Positions 58,501 to 63,235 of a stretch of DNA of 64,000 nucleotides are shown here, in pieces. Location: NCBI GenBank assembly GCA_034509495.1, contig CM067511.1:29059990-29123989 (forward strand), given 5' to 3'. Source of the stretch: Acestrorhynchus altus (Eukaryota > Chordata > Actinopteri > Characiformes > Acestrorhynchidae). The position numbers and the translations under genes are program-made. Below the pieces are notes generated by a model. The model saw nothing but the letters and a program-made list of their open reading frames with translations. It was not told where the DNA came from and did no database searches. The stretch's first letter is position 1. Each line of letters opens with the position of its first letter.

Positions 58501-61412
58501 TAAGAACAGAGCTGTAAACTAATGTGCAGCTGAGAAACATCGTAAATCTGACGGAGACTTTTTATAAGAACGTTGCTCAAGAACCAATTTAAATGCAACA
58601 TTCTGAGAGACTGTACTGACCCAAAATCTGAACCTCTTAGCTTTTTATATAAACATGCACTACATTATATTAACAAGCAAATTCATAATTAGACATTACA
58701 CAAGTGCATTGCACACCTCATATTTTATAAGTGTATTTTTGATGTGCAGACACTGCTATTGCTGCTCTACCCTGATCTATTTCAATCCTTTTAATTTTAT
58801 TTCCCTAGTTTGATTCTGCAGCTCTGAACTTAAAAACCTGCTTGGCTGAATCAATCAAAACCATGTGATAAACATACAAATCTGTATTAATGATACTTTA
58901 TTTTTTTTTGTGATGATCAAACCCTAGTCTGACCCTACACTCTCCTAAAAATGCATTATTGTGTCTGTTATTAAAAATACATAATTTACTGAATATTGCC
59001 CGATTTTATCATGTTGTACCAGCTCAGTTAAGATCATGTAGGACTAATTAATAAAGTGTTTTCTATACTAATACTAAGTTAAGTATCTTTATTTCAAATA
59101 GTCTCTTCATCAGACTTTCTCTCTCATTTGATATCTGATAAAGACATATATAGAGGTATTTTTATTTATTTTATATATATATATATAAACTTTACTTCTA
59201 TAGATATATACTATAATAATTTTTAATCTCATTTTAAATGCTTCTTTTCTTGTTTATGTTCATTGTACTCTACTGTTCACTTTAAATGTACATGTTTTTG
59301 TGACTTATTACTTTATTTTTTGTTATATGCAGCAGTGGTTTTTATTGGGTTATTTGTAGAGCTTAAAGGGGTTTACAAAGACAAACATGGACTATTTTCA
59401 CCAGTTGAGATCTGAGAACTGATATACTGGAAATATATCTGGCTCATGTTTGGCCTCTAGTGGTTCAGGTCTGCCAGCAGCAGGAGGTAGCAGTTACACT
59501 GGACCCAGTTCAGCTGACACAGCAGCAGTGAACCTTCTTACTGCTCATTCAGCTTCGTTCCATCCATTCAGGAACATCACACACAATATTAAAGAAGTGA
59601 AAAGGCTTGGACTTTATATGTATACAGACCCAAAACAACTCAAAGACCCATTATAGGTGGTCCTATATAGCACTCCTGAAGGTCAACACTTCTGCTAAGA
59701 AATAAGATGCAGTTTTAATCACGATTAAAGACTGATTCATCTAAAAGTAGAGCATTGCTGGTTTGCTAGAACATTCCACACTCTACTAAGGCTTCTGAAA
59801 AAATCTACACGTGAGAGTCCCAAAGGACCAGTGATAGTTCTCTACCTTCTTATGTGCCTTGGCCTGCTCGTCCACATACTTCTGCACTTCCTTGATGAGC
59901 TCTTGCAGCTTGCGCACCAGTTCCATGTGACAGGCAGCCAGCATTTCTGTTGACACTTTAAACACATCCCATACGGGAGCAAATGTCCTGCAAGAGAAAT
60001 CACACAAGATACTAAAGCAGATTCAGGAATACACAAACACAAAGCTCCTTCAAGCTTCATCTTCACAAAACCTAATAAATACAGCTGAGAACAGCCAATC
60101 ATGAGGCGTCATTCCTCATTTAATCTGCACCAGAGCAGTGTGAGACACAAAATCCCAAATTAAACCTGCCTTGGAACCCATAATTCTACACATTTCCTGA
60201 CTTAACCTGATTTCGAGTCTGTTGTGATCCATAATGGCAACCTGAATCTTCCCTGGAGCCTGTTACGATCCATAATCCTAGTTTTAATCTGCATTTAAAT
60301 TGTTTATAATCTGCAGGCCCAAACTTTACCCATCTTGAAACAGTTTAAAGTTTAGCCCCCAGACCCGTTTATGATCCATAATCCTACACTTAACATGCCC
60401 TAGAGCTGCTCCCAACTCATATTCCTAAAGGTCACCTGTTTGGAAAGCGTTTACAAACCATAATCCTGGACTGAAGCTTCCTTGATGATCCATTCTCCCA
60501 ACTTTGACCTGAGTTTTTTTTAACAATACTCTTATAAACTCCCCAAATATAGCTGTTTATGATCCTCATAATCTACAATCCTGAATATAATCTGCCCTGC
60601 AGGTGTTTACGACCCCTAATTCCAAATGAACCTTCATTGGTCATCTTTATGATCTGCATTCCTGAATTTGACCTGCCTCTGACCAGTTCATGACTTGTAT
60701 TGTCAAACGTAACTGCTCTGAAGCAGGTCAACCATCACATTATATGTGTCCTTCAGCCTCTTTTCCAAATAAACCACTGCTGGTTCCTTAGAAATGTTTT
60801 TGTAATTCATATTTTAACAGATTAATAGTGAACACTGCAACTGCTTTTGTAAATGCAACTTTACAGACTGGCAGTCAAGATCAATCCATTCACAAGCAAC
60901 AAAAATGCCCAGAATGCAAAAGCCAGTTCCTGATGACCAGTCTGACGAGCTCAAAGTTCAGAGAAGCAGCTTTTTCAGACCATGCAAAATATATTGTAAC
61001 TGACAGGATTTCAAAGCTCAGAATGCACTGACTGACATGCCACTGGTTGCCAGGAGATGCAAGAACAACTGCTTTATCCATGCTCTGCATTCTGCTCACA
61101 GCAATGGAAGTAAGAAATCAGAATTTCCACAATTTTAAACTCATATTAAAATCTTTTTCATATGTGAACGAAGGCAAAGTCACTGAACGACTGCTGGTCA
61201 ATGGGCACAAGAGCTACTGAGCAGCCCAGAACAACACAGGCTCAAATTACCTGATGCAAAGTGCGTGTAGGCCTCAGATGGGAGGTCAACCTTGTTTGAA
61301 AACCAACACACACTAACACACCCATACACACACTCACCCCAGCTGGGAGAAGTTGCTGGCAGATTTGGCCAGTTTGGTCATCGATCTGGAGTACGTCTCC
61401 TCGATGGTGGCC
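15512..61412 (-). CDS. fcho2: fcho2, FCH and mu domain containing endocytic adaptor 2 (gene span, 5' partial)
   Basis: FCHo proteins are early factors of clathrin-mediated endocytosis at the plasma membrane. The dimeric F-BAR domain binds and bends PI(4,5)P2 membranes, the linker opens and activates AP2, and the C-terminal mu homology domain (muHD) recruits Eps15, intersectin and other cargo adaptors. Twenty-four exons were read with consistent phases. The F-BAR exons contain [24 protein letters not shown] and SKGTGKERP; the linker contains RPTTPL, GTIVPPPRP and LARAESSSS; the muHD contains CIVKITGDMT, DFWLNM, VTNMQSLP and GYRLSL. These match FCHO2 better than FCHO1 (for example the LARAESSSS and INEI linker segments). 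The length without the 168-codon exon is about 764 codons, plus ~43 missing ones, close to the ~810 residues of mammalian FCHO2. The start codon lies to the right of the window. One exon (38029-38195) has probable sequence errors. Confidence 0.95.
15535..16410 (-). other. fcho2 last intron with repeat-derived insert
   Basis: Most of the intron (about 15920-16375) is a dispersed fish DNA repeat. The motif TTTCTGATAAAATG occurs near both its ends, at about 15919 and 16350, in the same orientation. The repeat stops roughly 30 nt from the splice donor at 16410. The part nearest the last exon is unremarkable AT-rich sequence. Confidence 0.6.
16411..16575 (-). CDS. fcho2: fcho2 exon, mu homology domain (GSLRAKFELSDG...)
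   Basis: The exon is 165 nt, enters in phase 1 and leaves in phase 1. It encodes SGSLRAKFELSDGPSIPATL followed by AVQFFNDGSTLSGVD and GYRLSLNKKRFAS. These are the final beta strands of the muHD. The acceptor is TTTGCCAG and the donor GTAAGACC. Read-through of the donor stays open for 60 more codons into the neighbouring repeat. Confidence 0.96.
16730..16794 (-). CDS. fcho2: fcho2 exon, mu homology domain (NADQNKSLWKL...)
   Basis: This 65-nt exon completes the Trp codon of the previous exon and encodes NADQNKSLWKLNDISEKSEN plus Glu. Mammalian FCHO2 has WKLSSISEKSEN at this place. The donor is GTATGA and the acceptor TTACCAG. It is flanked by short introns (154 and 99 nt). Confidence 0.96.
16894..17093 (-). 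CDS. fcho2: fcho2 exon, mu homology domain (NGIQSTPLNL...)
   Basis: This 200-nt exon encodes VCSNGIQSTPLNLAVYWKC, TTDLRVDYRYNPEAM and VPVNGGVTNMQSLPAAI. It is among the most conserved parts of the FCHo/SGIP1 muHD. Acceptor GCTCAG, donor GTGAGTT. It enters in phase 0 and leaves inside a Trp codon. Confidence 0.97.
17094..18420 (-). other. fcho2 intron
   Basis: The 1.3-kb intron is AT-rich and has no recognised element beyond short repeated words such as TAATGAAC/TAATAAAC. Confidence 0.6.
18421..18553 (-). CDS. fcho2: fcho2 exon, mu homology domain (DFWLNMPALT...)
   Basis: This 133-nt exon completes a Ser codon and encodes DSSQSDTDTRDFWLNMPALT followed by AYLRKSSEQNPASSYYNVDI and LKYQ. Mammalian FCHO2 has [20 protein letters not shown] here. 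The acceptor is CGTACAG and the donor a non-canonical-looking but valid GTGTGT. Confidence 0.97.
18909..18945. repeat. (CA)n microsatellite
   Basis: The CA repeat on the plus strand is slightly interrupted. It would be UG in the fcho2 transcript and lies about 350 nt upstream of the exon ending at 18553. Confidence 0.95.
19250..20090 (-). mobile_element. Decayed Tc1-like transposon in fcho2 intron
   Basis: The plus-strand words ACTATGTTTCACTGTGGGGA and CTCATCTGTCCAGAGCACC are reverse complements of the HGGG and WSDET regions of fish Tc1 transposases. The copy is interrupted by stops. It resembles the relic at 10785-11990 over several hundred bases. Confidence 0.8.
20307..20462 (-). CDS. fcho2: fcho2 exon, mu homology domain (CIVKITGDMT...)
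   Basis: This 156-nt exon (exactly 52 codons' worth) encodes CIVKITGDMTLSFPSGIIKI, FTSSPSPSVLSFKLRNTSKL and EQILPNQHLLH. Mammalian FCHO2 has CIVKITGDMTMSFPSGIIKV at this point. The acceptor is TATAG; the usual pyrimidine tract is replaced by about 59 nt of TG repeat starting 5 nt upstream. The donor is GTATGT. Confidence 0.97.
20467..20525. repeat. (CA)n microsatellite abutting a splice acceptor
   Basis: About 29 uninterrupted CA units on the plus strand read as (UG)n in the transcript. The tract ends 5 nt before the exon boundary at 20462. Confidence 0.97.
20526..21370 (-). other. fcho2 intron remainder
   Basis: Outside the CA tract, this intron holds no element I recognise. Confidence 0.6.
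21371..21482 (-). CDS. fcho2: fcho2 exon, start of mu homology domain (ESVNAYFKGADP)
   Basis: This 112-nt exon encodes TSRGPSPVTLASQDALPIAV followed by AFTESVNAYFKGADPS. The segment ESVNAYFKGADP opens the muHD in FCHo proteins. Acceptor TCATAG, donor GTGAGTT. The final Lys codon is split across the junction. Confidence 0.97.
21483..23655 (-). other. fcho2 intron
   Basis: It carries a MITE-like element at 21636-21902. The remaining 1.7 kb shows no recognised feature apart from a short poly(T) at 23331-23342. Confidence 0.6.
21636..21902. mobile_element. Probable Tc1-type MITE
   Basis: The left end CAGCCACATGCAAATGTTTT and the reverse complement of the right end, CAGTCATGTACAAAGGTTTT, agree at most positions and lie next to TA dinucleotides. 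There is no coding capacity. Confidence 0.6.
23656..23788 (-). CDS. fcho2: fcho2 exon, Ser/Pro-rich linker (LARAESSSS)
   Basis: This 133-nt exon encodes GRPFSPSKVTNSSPPPTTAP, LARAESSSSLSSNTSLSASN and TPTV. Mammalian FCHO2 has PRPFSPPVTSNTSPPPAAPLARAESSSS here, so this segment identifies the paralogue. Acceptor TCCAAAG, donor GTGAGG. It belongs to the linker that contacts and activates AP2. Confidence 0.97.
23986..24101 (-). CDS. fcho2: fcho2 exon, Pro-rich linker (RPTTPL...GINEI)
   Basis: This 116-nt exon completes a Val codon and encodes PAPNRPTTPLGSGTIVPPPR, PSSRPKLPAG and KLTGINEI. Mammalian FCHO2 has RPTTPLSVGTIVPPPRPASR. Acceptor TCCCGCAG, donor GTGAGTA. It accepts phase 1 from either the 25009-25512 exon or, if that is skipped, the 29924-30009 exon. 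Confidence 0.97.
24102..25008 (-). other. fcho2 intron
   Basis: This 0.9-kb intron is AT-rich with A-rich runs near 24340-24440 and 24840-24880. No element was recognised. Confidence 0.6.
25009..25512 (-). CDS. fcho2: fcho2 candidate cassette exon: Pro-rich linker with WVAF and DPF motifs
   Basis: The 504-nt exon enters and leaves in phase 1, so including or skipping it keeps the frame. Splice sites: acceptor CCCCCTGCAG after a T-rich run, donor GTAATGC. The 168 residues are rich in Pro and Ser and lack predicted globular structure. They include SPWDVPDEPF (residues ~50-59), WVAFNDDF (~108-115, WVAF at 25181-25192) and TDPFSAL (DPF at 25070-25078). WVxF and DPF are known short motifs that bind the AP2 alpha-appendage. 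I do not recall an equivalent in the mammalian FCHO2 linker. The open frame, splice signals and phase support a real exon; the AP2 role is inferred. Confidence 0.8.
25513..29923 (-). other. fcho2 intron
   Basis: The 4.4-kb intron contains a SINE-like repeat at 27540-27745. I see no other element; much of the rest is AT-rich. Confidence 0.6.
27540..27745. repeat. SINE-like repeat
   Basis: The copy contains GCCTTGCTCAAGGGCAC, then CCTGCCAGTTCAGGGAATCA and AACCGGCAACC. The last two blocks are shared, without change, with the copy at 56255-56415. This is typical of a dispersed fish SINE family. Confidence 0.75.
29924..30009 (-). CDS. fcho2: fcho2 exon, linker (SDLLSLDPFGPS)
   Basis: This 86-nt exon encodes RLANSDLLSLDPFGPSVGSS followed by ASSGLSSA. 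Mammalian FCHO2 has SDLLAWDPLFGPSLDSSSS here. The LDPFG piece is another DPF-type motif. Acceptor CTACTAG, donor GTAAGAC. It leaves in phase 1. Confidence 0.94.
30010..30784 (-). other. fcho2 intron
   Basis: This intron of 0.8 kb has no recognised element. Confidence 0.6.
30785..30830 (-). CDS. fcho2: fcho2 exon, linker (DELGRSRTQQPSYN)
   Basis: This 46-nt exon completes a Ser codon and encodes DELGRSRTQQPSYN. It aligns with mammalian NEELTKSKPSAPPNE. Acceptor CTCTCAG, donor GTAAGTC. Phase continuity with both neighbours supports it despite its small size. Confidence 0.9.
31371..31894 (+). mobile_element. Internally deleted Tc1-type transposon with intact ends
   Basis: The 31-bp terminal inverted repeats (31371-31401 and 31864-31894) begin CAGGGGTT and differ at only two positions. 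TA duplications flank the element (31369-31370 and 31895-31896). On the plus strand the interior keeps the start of a transposase DNA-binding region (EFKRGQMVGARLAGTSVTKR, then VSRATVSRV) and a C-terminal DAVLAAKGCPSTPY. The catalytic middle is deleted. Confidence 0.9.
32924..32979. repeat. 20-bp tandem repeat, about 2.8 copies
   Basis: The unit ACTCCTCCATCTGAGGACCG occurs twice exactly and then partially. It lies within an intron. Confidence 0.9.
33905..33929 (-). CDS. fcho2: fcho2 25-nt microexon (VHMRRNQS)
   Basis: The 25-nt exon has acceptor ATTCCCAG and donor GTGAGTA. It encodes VHMRRNQS plus one base that joins the next exon as Ser. Mammalian FCHO2 has VQMNRNLS followed by N at this place. 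It enters in phase 0 and leaves in phase 1, so skipping it would shift the frame. Confidence 0.85.
34061..34136. repeat. (CA)n microsatellite
   Basis: This uninterrupted run of about 38 CA units lies 130 nt from the 25-nt microexon, on the transcript-downstream side. It reads (UG)n in the transcript. Confidence 0.97.
34927..34998. repeat. (CA)n microsatellite
   Basis: This is about 36 uninterrupted CA units. Confidence 0.97.
35291..35369. repeat. (GA)n microsatellite
   Basis: GA repeats with a few interruptions, together with neighbouring GA-rich DNA at 35085-35139. They read as (CU)n in the transcript. Confidence 0.95.
35642..35722. repeat. (GA)n microsatellite
   Basis: This is about 40 GA units with one AA interruption near 35685. 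Confidence 0.97.
36281..36321. repeat. (TAA)n microsatellite
   Basis: About 13 units of AAT/TAA in tandem. Confidence 0.95.
37756..37813. repeat. (GT)n microsatellite
   Basis: About 28 uninterrupted GT units on the plus strand. Confidence 0.97.
37972..38023. repeat. (GT)n microsatellite next to splice donor
   Basis: About 25 GT units on the plus strand. They read as (CA)n in the transcript, starting about 5 nt after the exon boundary at 38029. Confidence 0.97.
38029..38195 (-). CDS. fcho2: fcho2 exon, acidic linker (FYSSSD...EIKP), with apparent small indels
   Basis: The exon starts after the AC end of a U12-type intron and opens DAKDNSFYSSSD, matching mammalian DTKENHFYSSSD. Further similarity is spread over all three frames: EEDE-like acidic residues, KFH, EIKP, VQPNNGTHQHKAT, EELKAS and NIT. 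The shifts suggest about six to eight 1-2-nt insertions or deletions over 150 nt. Read literally, frame 1 hits TAA just before the donor GTAAGAC (38022-38028). All other exons are clean, and the adjacent minisatellite is equally noisy, so base-level errors are more likely than gene decay. The donor position is my best guess. Confidence 0.7.
38208..38217 (-). promoter_or_regulatory. U12 branch point sequence
   Basis: The gene strand reads TTTCCCTAAC, compared with the TTCCTTAAC-type consensus. The distance to the AC end falls in the narrow range typical of U12 introns. Confidence 0.85.
38480..40462. repeat. 28-bp minisatellite, about 70 copies
   Basis: Each unit contains GAGTAATCTGCTGATTATTT followed by TGGTAACT or TGGTAATT. 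The C/T variant alternates along the array. Substitutions are few, but 1-4-nt insertions and deletions are frequent. Every unit holds the palindromic block TAATC-TGCT-GATTA. The array fills most of the U12-type intron. It is not a CRISPR array because there are no unique spacers. Confidence 0.97.
40916..40924 (-). promoter_or_regulatory. U12-type 5' splice site ATATCCTTT
   Basis: All nine positions match the AT-AC U12 donor consensus. Confidence 0.88.
40925..40970 (-). CDS. fcho2: fcho2 exon, linker (VDEEGFCIRPEVNEN)
   Basis: This 46-nt exon has acceptor GCCTCAG and encodes VDEEGFCIRPEVNEN plus the first base of Asp. Mammalian FCHO2 has VDEEGYSIKPETNQND. Phase 0 entry matches the exon at 41090-41146. 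Confidence 0.95.
41090..41146 (-). CDS. fcho2: fcho2 exon, linker (NGAPPDFYGAIDF)
   Basis: This 57-nt exon (19 codons, phase 0 to 0) encodes NTANGAPPDFYGAIDFQNA. The acceptor is TTTTTGCAG and the donor GTGAGTT. I see little similarity to the mammalian segment here, but splice signals and phase with both neighbours support it. It could be alternatively included without a frame change. Confidence 0.82.
41337..41436. repeat. ~22-bp tandem repeat, about five copies
   Basis: Copies of a CTACTTCTAAAAACA-containing unit follow each other with small length differences. Confidence 0.9.
41697..41891. repeat. Long interrupted (GA)n tract
   Basis: About 195 nt is nearly all purine on the plus strand. 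In the transcript it is a (CU)n tract starting about 26 nt after the 25-nt microexon at 41917-41941. Confidence 0.95.
41917..41941 (-). CDS. fcho2: fcho2 25-nt microexon (ESTEVEAT)
   Basis: The acceptor is a long T run followed by CTCAAATAG; the donor is GTAAGTG. The 25 nt complete a Thr codon and encode ESTEVEAT. Without it the phases of the flanking exons (2 and 0) do not match, which is the main evidence that it is real. It follows the KDKDTDS end of the previous exon. Confidence 0.8.
42300..42366 (-). CDS. fcho2: fcho2 exon, basic segment after F-BAR (KPRKRKPF)
   Basis: This 67-nt exon has acceptor ATCTAGCAG and donor GTAAGAG. It encodes KPRKRKPFTIPGRRKDKDTD plus Ser. Mammalian FCHO2 has [20 protein letters not shown]. 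The basic stretch follows the F-BAR domain and opens the linker. It joins in frame to the exon at 49513-49609 if no exon lies between. Confidence 0.93.
42395..42740 (-). repeat. tRNA-derived SINE
   Basis: Reading the minus strand, the head contains GGGTTCGAATCCCAG, a pol III B-box, and the body contains GGTCGGCACAGGTGTCTGTT AGCC. That last block is identical at 62983-63006 in the opposite orientation. This is good evidence for a dispersed SINE family. Confidence 0.8.
42950..43380 (-). mobile_element. Tc1/mariner 5' fragment
   Basis: In reverse complement it resembles the start of a known fish Tc1 element: GGCACCTGTCACGGGGTGGG, then a CAAGTGAACAGTCAGTTCTT block, then GCAGTGGACAGTACCTACCA. Only the 5' part remains. 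Confidence 0.75.
43493..44500. mobile_element. Tc1-type non-autonomous element with AT/CA array
   Basis: AAAAGTTTGGGCACCCTGCA at 43497 and TTTGGGCAGCCCTGGTCAAA at 44070 are typical ends of a fish Tc1-type repeat. A further TTTGGGCACCC copy is near 44192. The interior contains an (AT)n(CA)n array at 43941-44036. Confidence 0.65.
43941..44036. repeat. (AT)n(AC)n compound microsatellite
   Basis: About 57 nt of AT is followed by mixed ATAC and a CA run. Confidence 0.97.
44608..44712. repeat. (AT)n and (CA)n compound microsatellite
   Basis: A run of AT to 44681 is followed by a short spacer and (CA)n to 44712. Confidence 0.97.
46614..46641. repeat. (GT)n microsatellite
   Basis: About 13 GT units; neighbouring DNA to 46800 is also GT- and TGCG-rich. 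Confidence 0.95.
46862..46886. repeat. (CT)n microsatellite
   Basis: Twelve CT units. Confidence 0.95.
47705..47880 (-). repeat. SINE copy, same family as 42395-42740
   Basis: TGTGCTGGCCAGCATGG... parallels TGTGCCGACCAGCATCG... at 42567. The blocks AGAGTGCAATCCACCCACC and CCCAGGATTCAAGGAGC also correspond. Confidence 0.65.
48620..48692. repeat. (CT)n(CA)n microsatellite
   Basis: A short CT run passes directly into about 29 CA units. Confidence 0.97.
48985..49215. mobile_element. DNA-transposon end relic
   Basis: ACAGCGCTGTGAAAAAGTAT near 48990 is the typical start of a common fish Tc1-type element. The following GTGCTTACAAATGTTTCA and ATAACTGGTTCTGTCGCC blocks continue the match from memory. 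Confidence 0.65.
49513..49609 (-). CDS. fcho2: fcho2 exon, end of F-BAR (SKGTGKERP)
   Basis: This 97-nt exon encodes VQREFVNNMDNTSVESLIQK followed by LAESKGTGKERP and the first base of the next codon. Mammalian FCHO2 has VHEEFINNMANTTVESLIQK and FAESKGTGKERP. The acceptor is TACACAG and the donor GTAAGAT. Confidence 0.97.
49649..49790. mobile_element. Solo Tc1 terminal fragment
   Basis: GTACAGTGCATCCGGAAAAG near 49649 is the reverse complement of the terminus seen at the end of the 595-1452 relic (GATGCACTGTAC). The next 130 nt resemble the rest of that end. Confidence 0.75.
50907..50959. repeat. (CA)n microsatellite
   Basis: About 26 uninterrupted CA units. Confidence 0.97.
51645..51717. 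repeat. (CA)n microsatellite
   Basis: About 36 uninterrupted CA units. Confidence 0.97.
52356..52640 (+). repeat. tRNA-derived SINE
   Basis: GGCGTAGCGTAGTGGGTTA resembles a pol III A-box head, followed by a degraded B-box (TTTGATTCCC) and the AATAAGAGTC core shared with 11826-11975. Confidence 0.65.
52887..52916. repeat. (GT)n microsatellite just after splice donor
   Basis: Fifteen GT units; in the transcript (CA)n starts 7 nt after the exon at 52923-53021. Confidence 0.97.
52923..53021 (-). CDS. fcho2: fcho2 exon, F-BAR helix (KFQDIEESHI...)
   Basis: This 99-nt exon (33 codons, phase 0 to 0) encodes KFQDIEESHIQHMKEIIQSY followed by SCSIEDTHKQIEE. Mammalian FCHO2 has [20 protein letters not shown]. 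The acceptor GGACAG has no pyrimidine tract apart from (TG)n, and the donor is GTGAGTA followed by (CA)n. Skipping would delete 33 residues of the dimeric helical domain. Confidence 0.97.
53027..53073. repeat. (CA)n microsatellite just before splice acceptor
   Basis: About 23 CA units on the plus strand read as (UG)n in the transcript, ending 5 nt before the exon boundary at 53021. Confidence 0.97.
53962..53998. repeat. (GT)n microsatellite
   Basis: Eighteen GT units. Confidence 0.97.
54298..54437. repeat. (CA)n array plus duplicated GTTCCACATATACACAC block
   Basis: About 43 CA units (54298-54384) are followed by two copies of GTTCCACATATACACAC separated by CA repeats. In the transcript the region starts within about 6 nt of the donor of the 54440-54544 exon as UG-rich RNA. 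Confidence 0.95.
54440..54544 (-). CDS. fcho2: fcho2 exon, F-BAR helix (KKATELYKSYVEKY)
   Basis: This 105-nt exon (35 codons, phase 0 to 0) encodes SGVKVKKATELYKSYVEKYA followed by STKTEFEQKMAETAQ. Mammalian FCHO2 has [20 protein letters not shown]. The donor is GTATGC. The acceptor TTTGATAG has a weak pyrimidine tract, so its exact position rests on phase and alignment. Confidence 0.94.
54545..55702 (-). other. fcho2 intron
   Basis: It contains (CA)n at 55428-55501. Nothing else was recognised. Confidence 0.65.
55428..55501. repeat. (CA)n microsatellite
   Basis: About 36 CA units. Confidence 0.97.
55703..55855 (-). CDS. fcho2: fcho2 exon, F-BAR helix (TKEEVASTLEAV...)
   Basis: This 153-nt exon (51 codons, phase 0 to 0) encodes TKEEVASTLEAVQNIQSVSQ, ALQKSKENYNNKTMEQERMR and KEGATQRDLDK. 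Mammalian FCHO2 has TKEEVAGTLEAVQTIQSITQ. Acceptor CTGGCAG, donor GTACAC. Confidence 0.98.
56255..56415. repeat. SINE-like repeat
   Basis: It shares an unchanged block of about 31 nt with the copy at 27540-27745 (CCTGCCAGTTCAGGGAATCA then AACCGGCAACC). Confidence 0.75.
57310..57740 (-). mobile_element. RTE-clade LINE fragment
   Basis: The minus-strand frame gives QAGWSGWRWVSGLMCDRR, then RVKRKVYKTVVRPAMMSGLE, VLSNRQEAELEVVEMRMLRF and, after a frame break, RFMDVAKVDME. These are C-terminal reverse transcriptase blocks of fish RTE-type elements. The rest is missing. Confidence 0.85.
59846..59987 (-). CDS. fcho2: fcho2 exon, F-BAR core (TFAPVWDVF...)
   Basis: This 142-nt exon encodes [40 protein letters not shown] and QAKAHKK. 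Mammalian FCHO2 has [20 protein letters not shown]. The acceptor is CTTGCAG and the donor GTAGAG. It continues the F-BAR helix bundle. Confidence 0.98.
59988..61337 (-). other. fcho2 intron
   Basis: Between about 60150 and 60700 the words CATAATCCT and TTATGATC recur at irregular distances. This suggests an old tandem duplication. No transposon was recognised. Confidence 0.5.
61338..61412 (-). CDS. fcho2: fcho2 exon, F-BAR ([19 protein letters not shown])
   Basis: This 75-nt exon encodes [20 protein letters not shown] followed by FSQL. Mammalian FCHO2 has [20 protein letters not shown]. The acceptor is GTCTGCAG and the donor GTGAGTG. It is the most 5' exon in the window; the upstream exon(s) encoding about the first 43 residues are not present before 64000. 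Confidence 0.98.
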
Positions 61413-62959
61413 CTGCAGACAGAGCAAACACACTGCACGTAAGCATTCTCTGACCCCAATTTGTAAATTCAGGTGGTCTGATACTTCATGAACCCAGAGA
61501 GCCCTAGCTACACAAGTTGTGTGTTTTTGTGCGTTTTTGTCATTGCCGCTTTTTGTAATAACACAGTAATTACAATTACATTCAAATGATATCTTTATGG
61601 AAGATAAATATGTAATTACTTGATGTGTAAACACTATCAGAAGTTTAGTATCTTGATGAAGTTTGAAGAAATCTTGCCAAATGAAGAAAATTGCCAAATG
61701 TTTTATTTTTTTTTACTTATTTTTTAATGTGGACTTGAAAGTGAAAAAAAAATTCAGGTGGTCATAATTGTTTGGCTGATTTTGCCTCTTGGATCCATGC
61801 CAATCTCCAAAACTGCTTGTCACAGCAGCCCAGAACCTGGAATTATTTGTTCAGGGACAACTTGACCAACATCTTAGGCAATAAAAACTGCTTTATTATA
61901 CTGGATTTTAATAACTGAGTTGTTGCAACAGTGCATCTTATTACTGAACTACATTGAAATTCAATAAGTGTTTATAATCTTCAACACTGTACATCTACAG
62001 TATTCAGAGAAAACGGCCTCAGTAACACAGTGGACATAATATTGAACAAAAATGCCTACAGAACAAAAATGGACACATATGGATGATATATGAATCATAT
62101 CTGCAGGAATGTCCTTCATATGTCCACATAGTGTAAAACTCAATCAGCCATTCTGCAGTTTACATTGATTCAGGAAGATCTGTGGTACAGTTGTCTTTAT
62201 TTTCTATATTTATTTTCATGTTAAACATGTAACTGATTTTTGATTTTGATGAATTAAAATGCCAGTGTGGTCCATTAGAAGGCCAGCTGTATTATTGGCT
62301 ACACTGTAGATGACTGTGGAACAGATCTAAGAGTAGCAGCTCCATCAGAAAGATCACATGAACCAATACTGTTGCGTAAAACTTAAATATGAAATTCATT
62401 TTAAAAAGATTAGAGAGCTGCTCCAGTGCTGCACACACACCTTACACCTCTGATATGCTTCCTCACAGTGACAGGACACAAATGTTGGTTCAGGAGGGCA
62501 GCGAATGAGTGAATAATTCATCTGTCACTGGCTGCAGACAAAAACAGGCTGATATTGAGTGCAACAGTGGGGCAACACTCGGCTTCCTCTGCAAAAACCT
62601 ATGCCCACAAGCCAGGAGAGGTTTTCAGTGTGAGGTTTCTACAGGACAGACTGTTAAGAAAGAGCAGTTCAGGAGAACTATGAAATCTGAATCACCAAAA
62701 TGTTTGAGATCTACTCATATGATGGTAAATCAAAATCCTCCCAGCATGGTGCACAATTCCATTGTGCAGTGTTGCTTGCACAAACATAATCTTCATGAAA
62801 CAGTCATAAGGAGGAGACCTTCCCTGAGAACTTGTCTCTAAACTCTAGACAAACCAGACAAGTTTAAGGCTCGAGTCAGGCTGCTTGCCATTGGCAGCTG
62901 GAGTCAGAGAGAATGTGAAATTGGACTGCTCTCTCTCTCTCTGGCTGGGTAGATGGCAC

Positions 62960-63235
62960 TCCCTCCCCACATCACACTCGGTCGGCACAGGTGTCTGTTA
63001 GCCATTGCATCACAGCTGGGGAGAAGGCGCTTTGCTCAGAGTGCGTCGGCTGTCTGGCGAGGATGCAAATTGCAGCAGTTCAAAAAGAGGCAGCTGGCTG
63101 GCTTCATATGTATCAGAGGAAGCATGTGTTGTCTTCTCCCCCTAGTGTCACATGATGGGGGAGTACTATAACGGGATTGGGGAATTGGCATGTCTAACTT
63201 TGTGGTAGAAAATTGAGTATAAATAAAAAAAGAAG
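62960..63235 (+). repeat. SINE, opposite orientation to 42395-42740
   Basis: GGTCGGCACAGGTGTCTGTT AGCC at 62983-63006 is identical to the reverse complement of the block at 42545-42570. The tail TCTCCCCCTAGTGTCACATG and an A-rich end follow. Confidence 0.75.

Larger units (their letters stand above)
55856..59845 (-). other. fcho2 intron
   Basis: It holds a SINE-like repeat (56255-56415) and an RTE LINE fragment (57310-57740). The rest is unrecognised, mostly AT-rich sequence. Confidence 0.65.
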
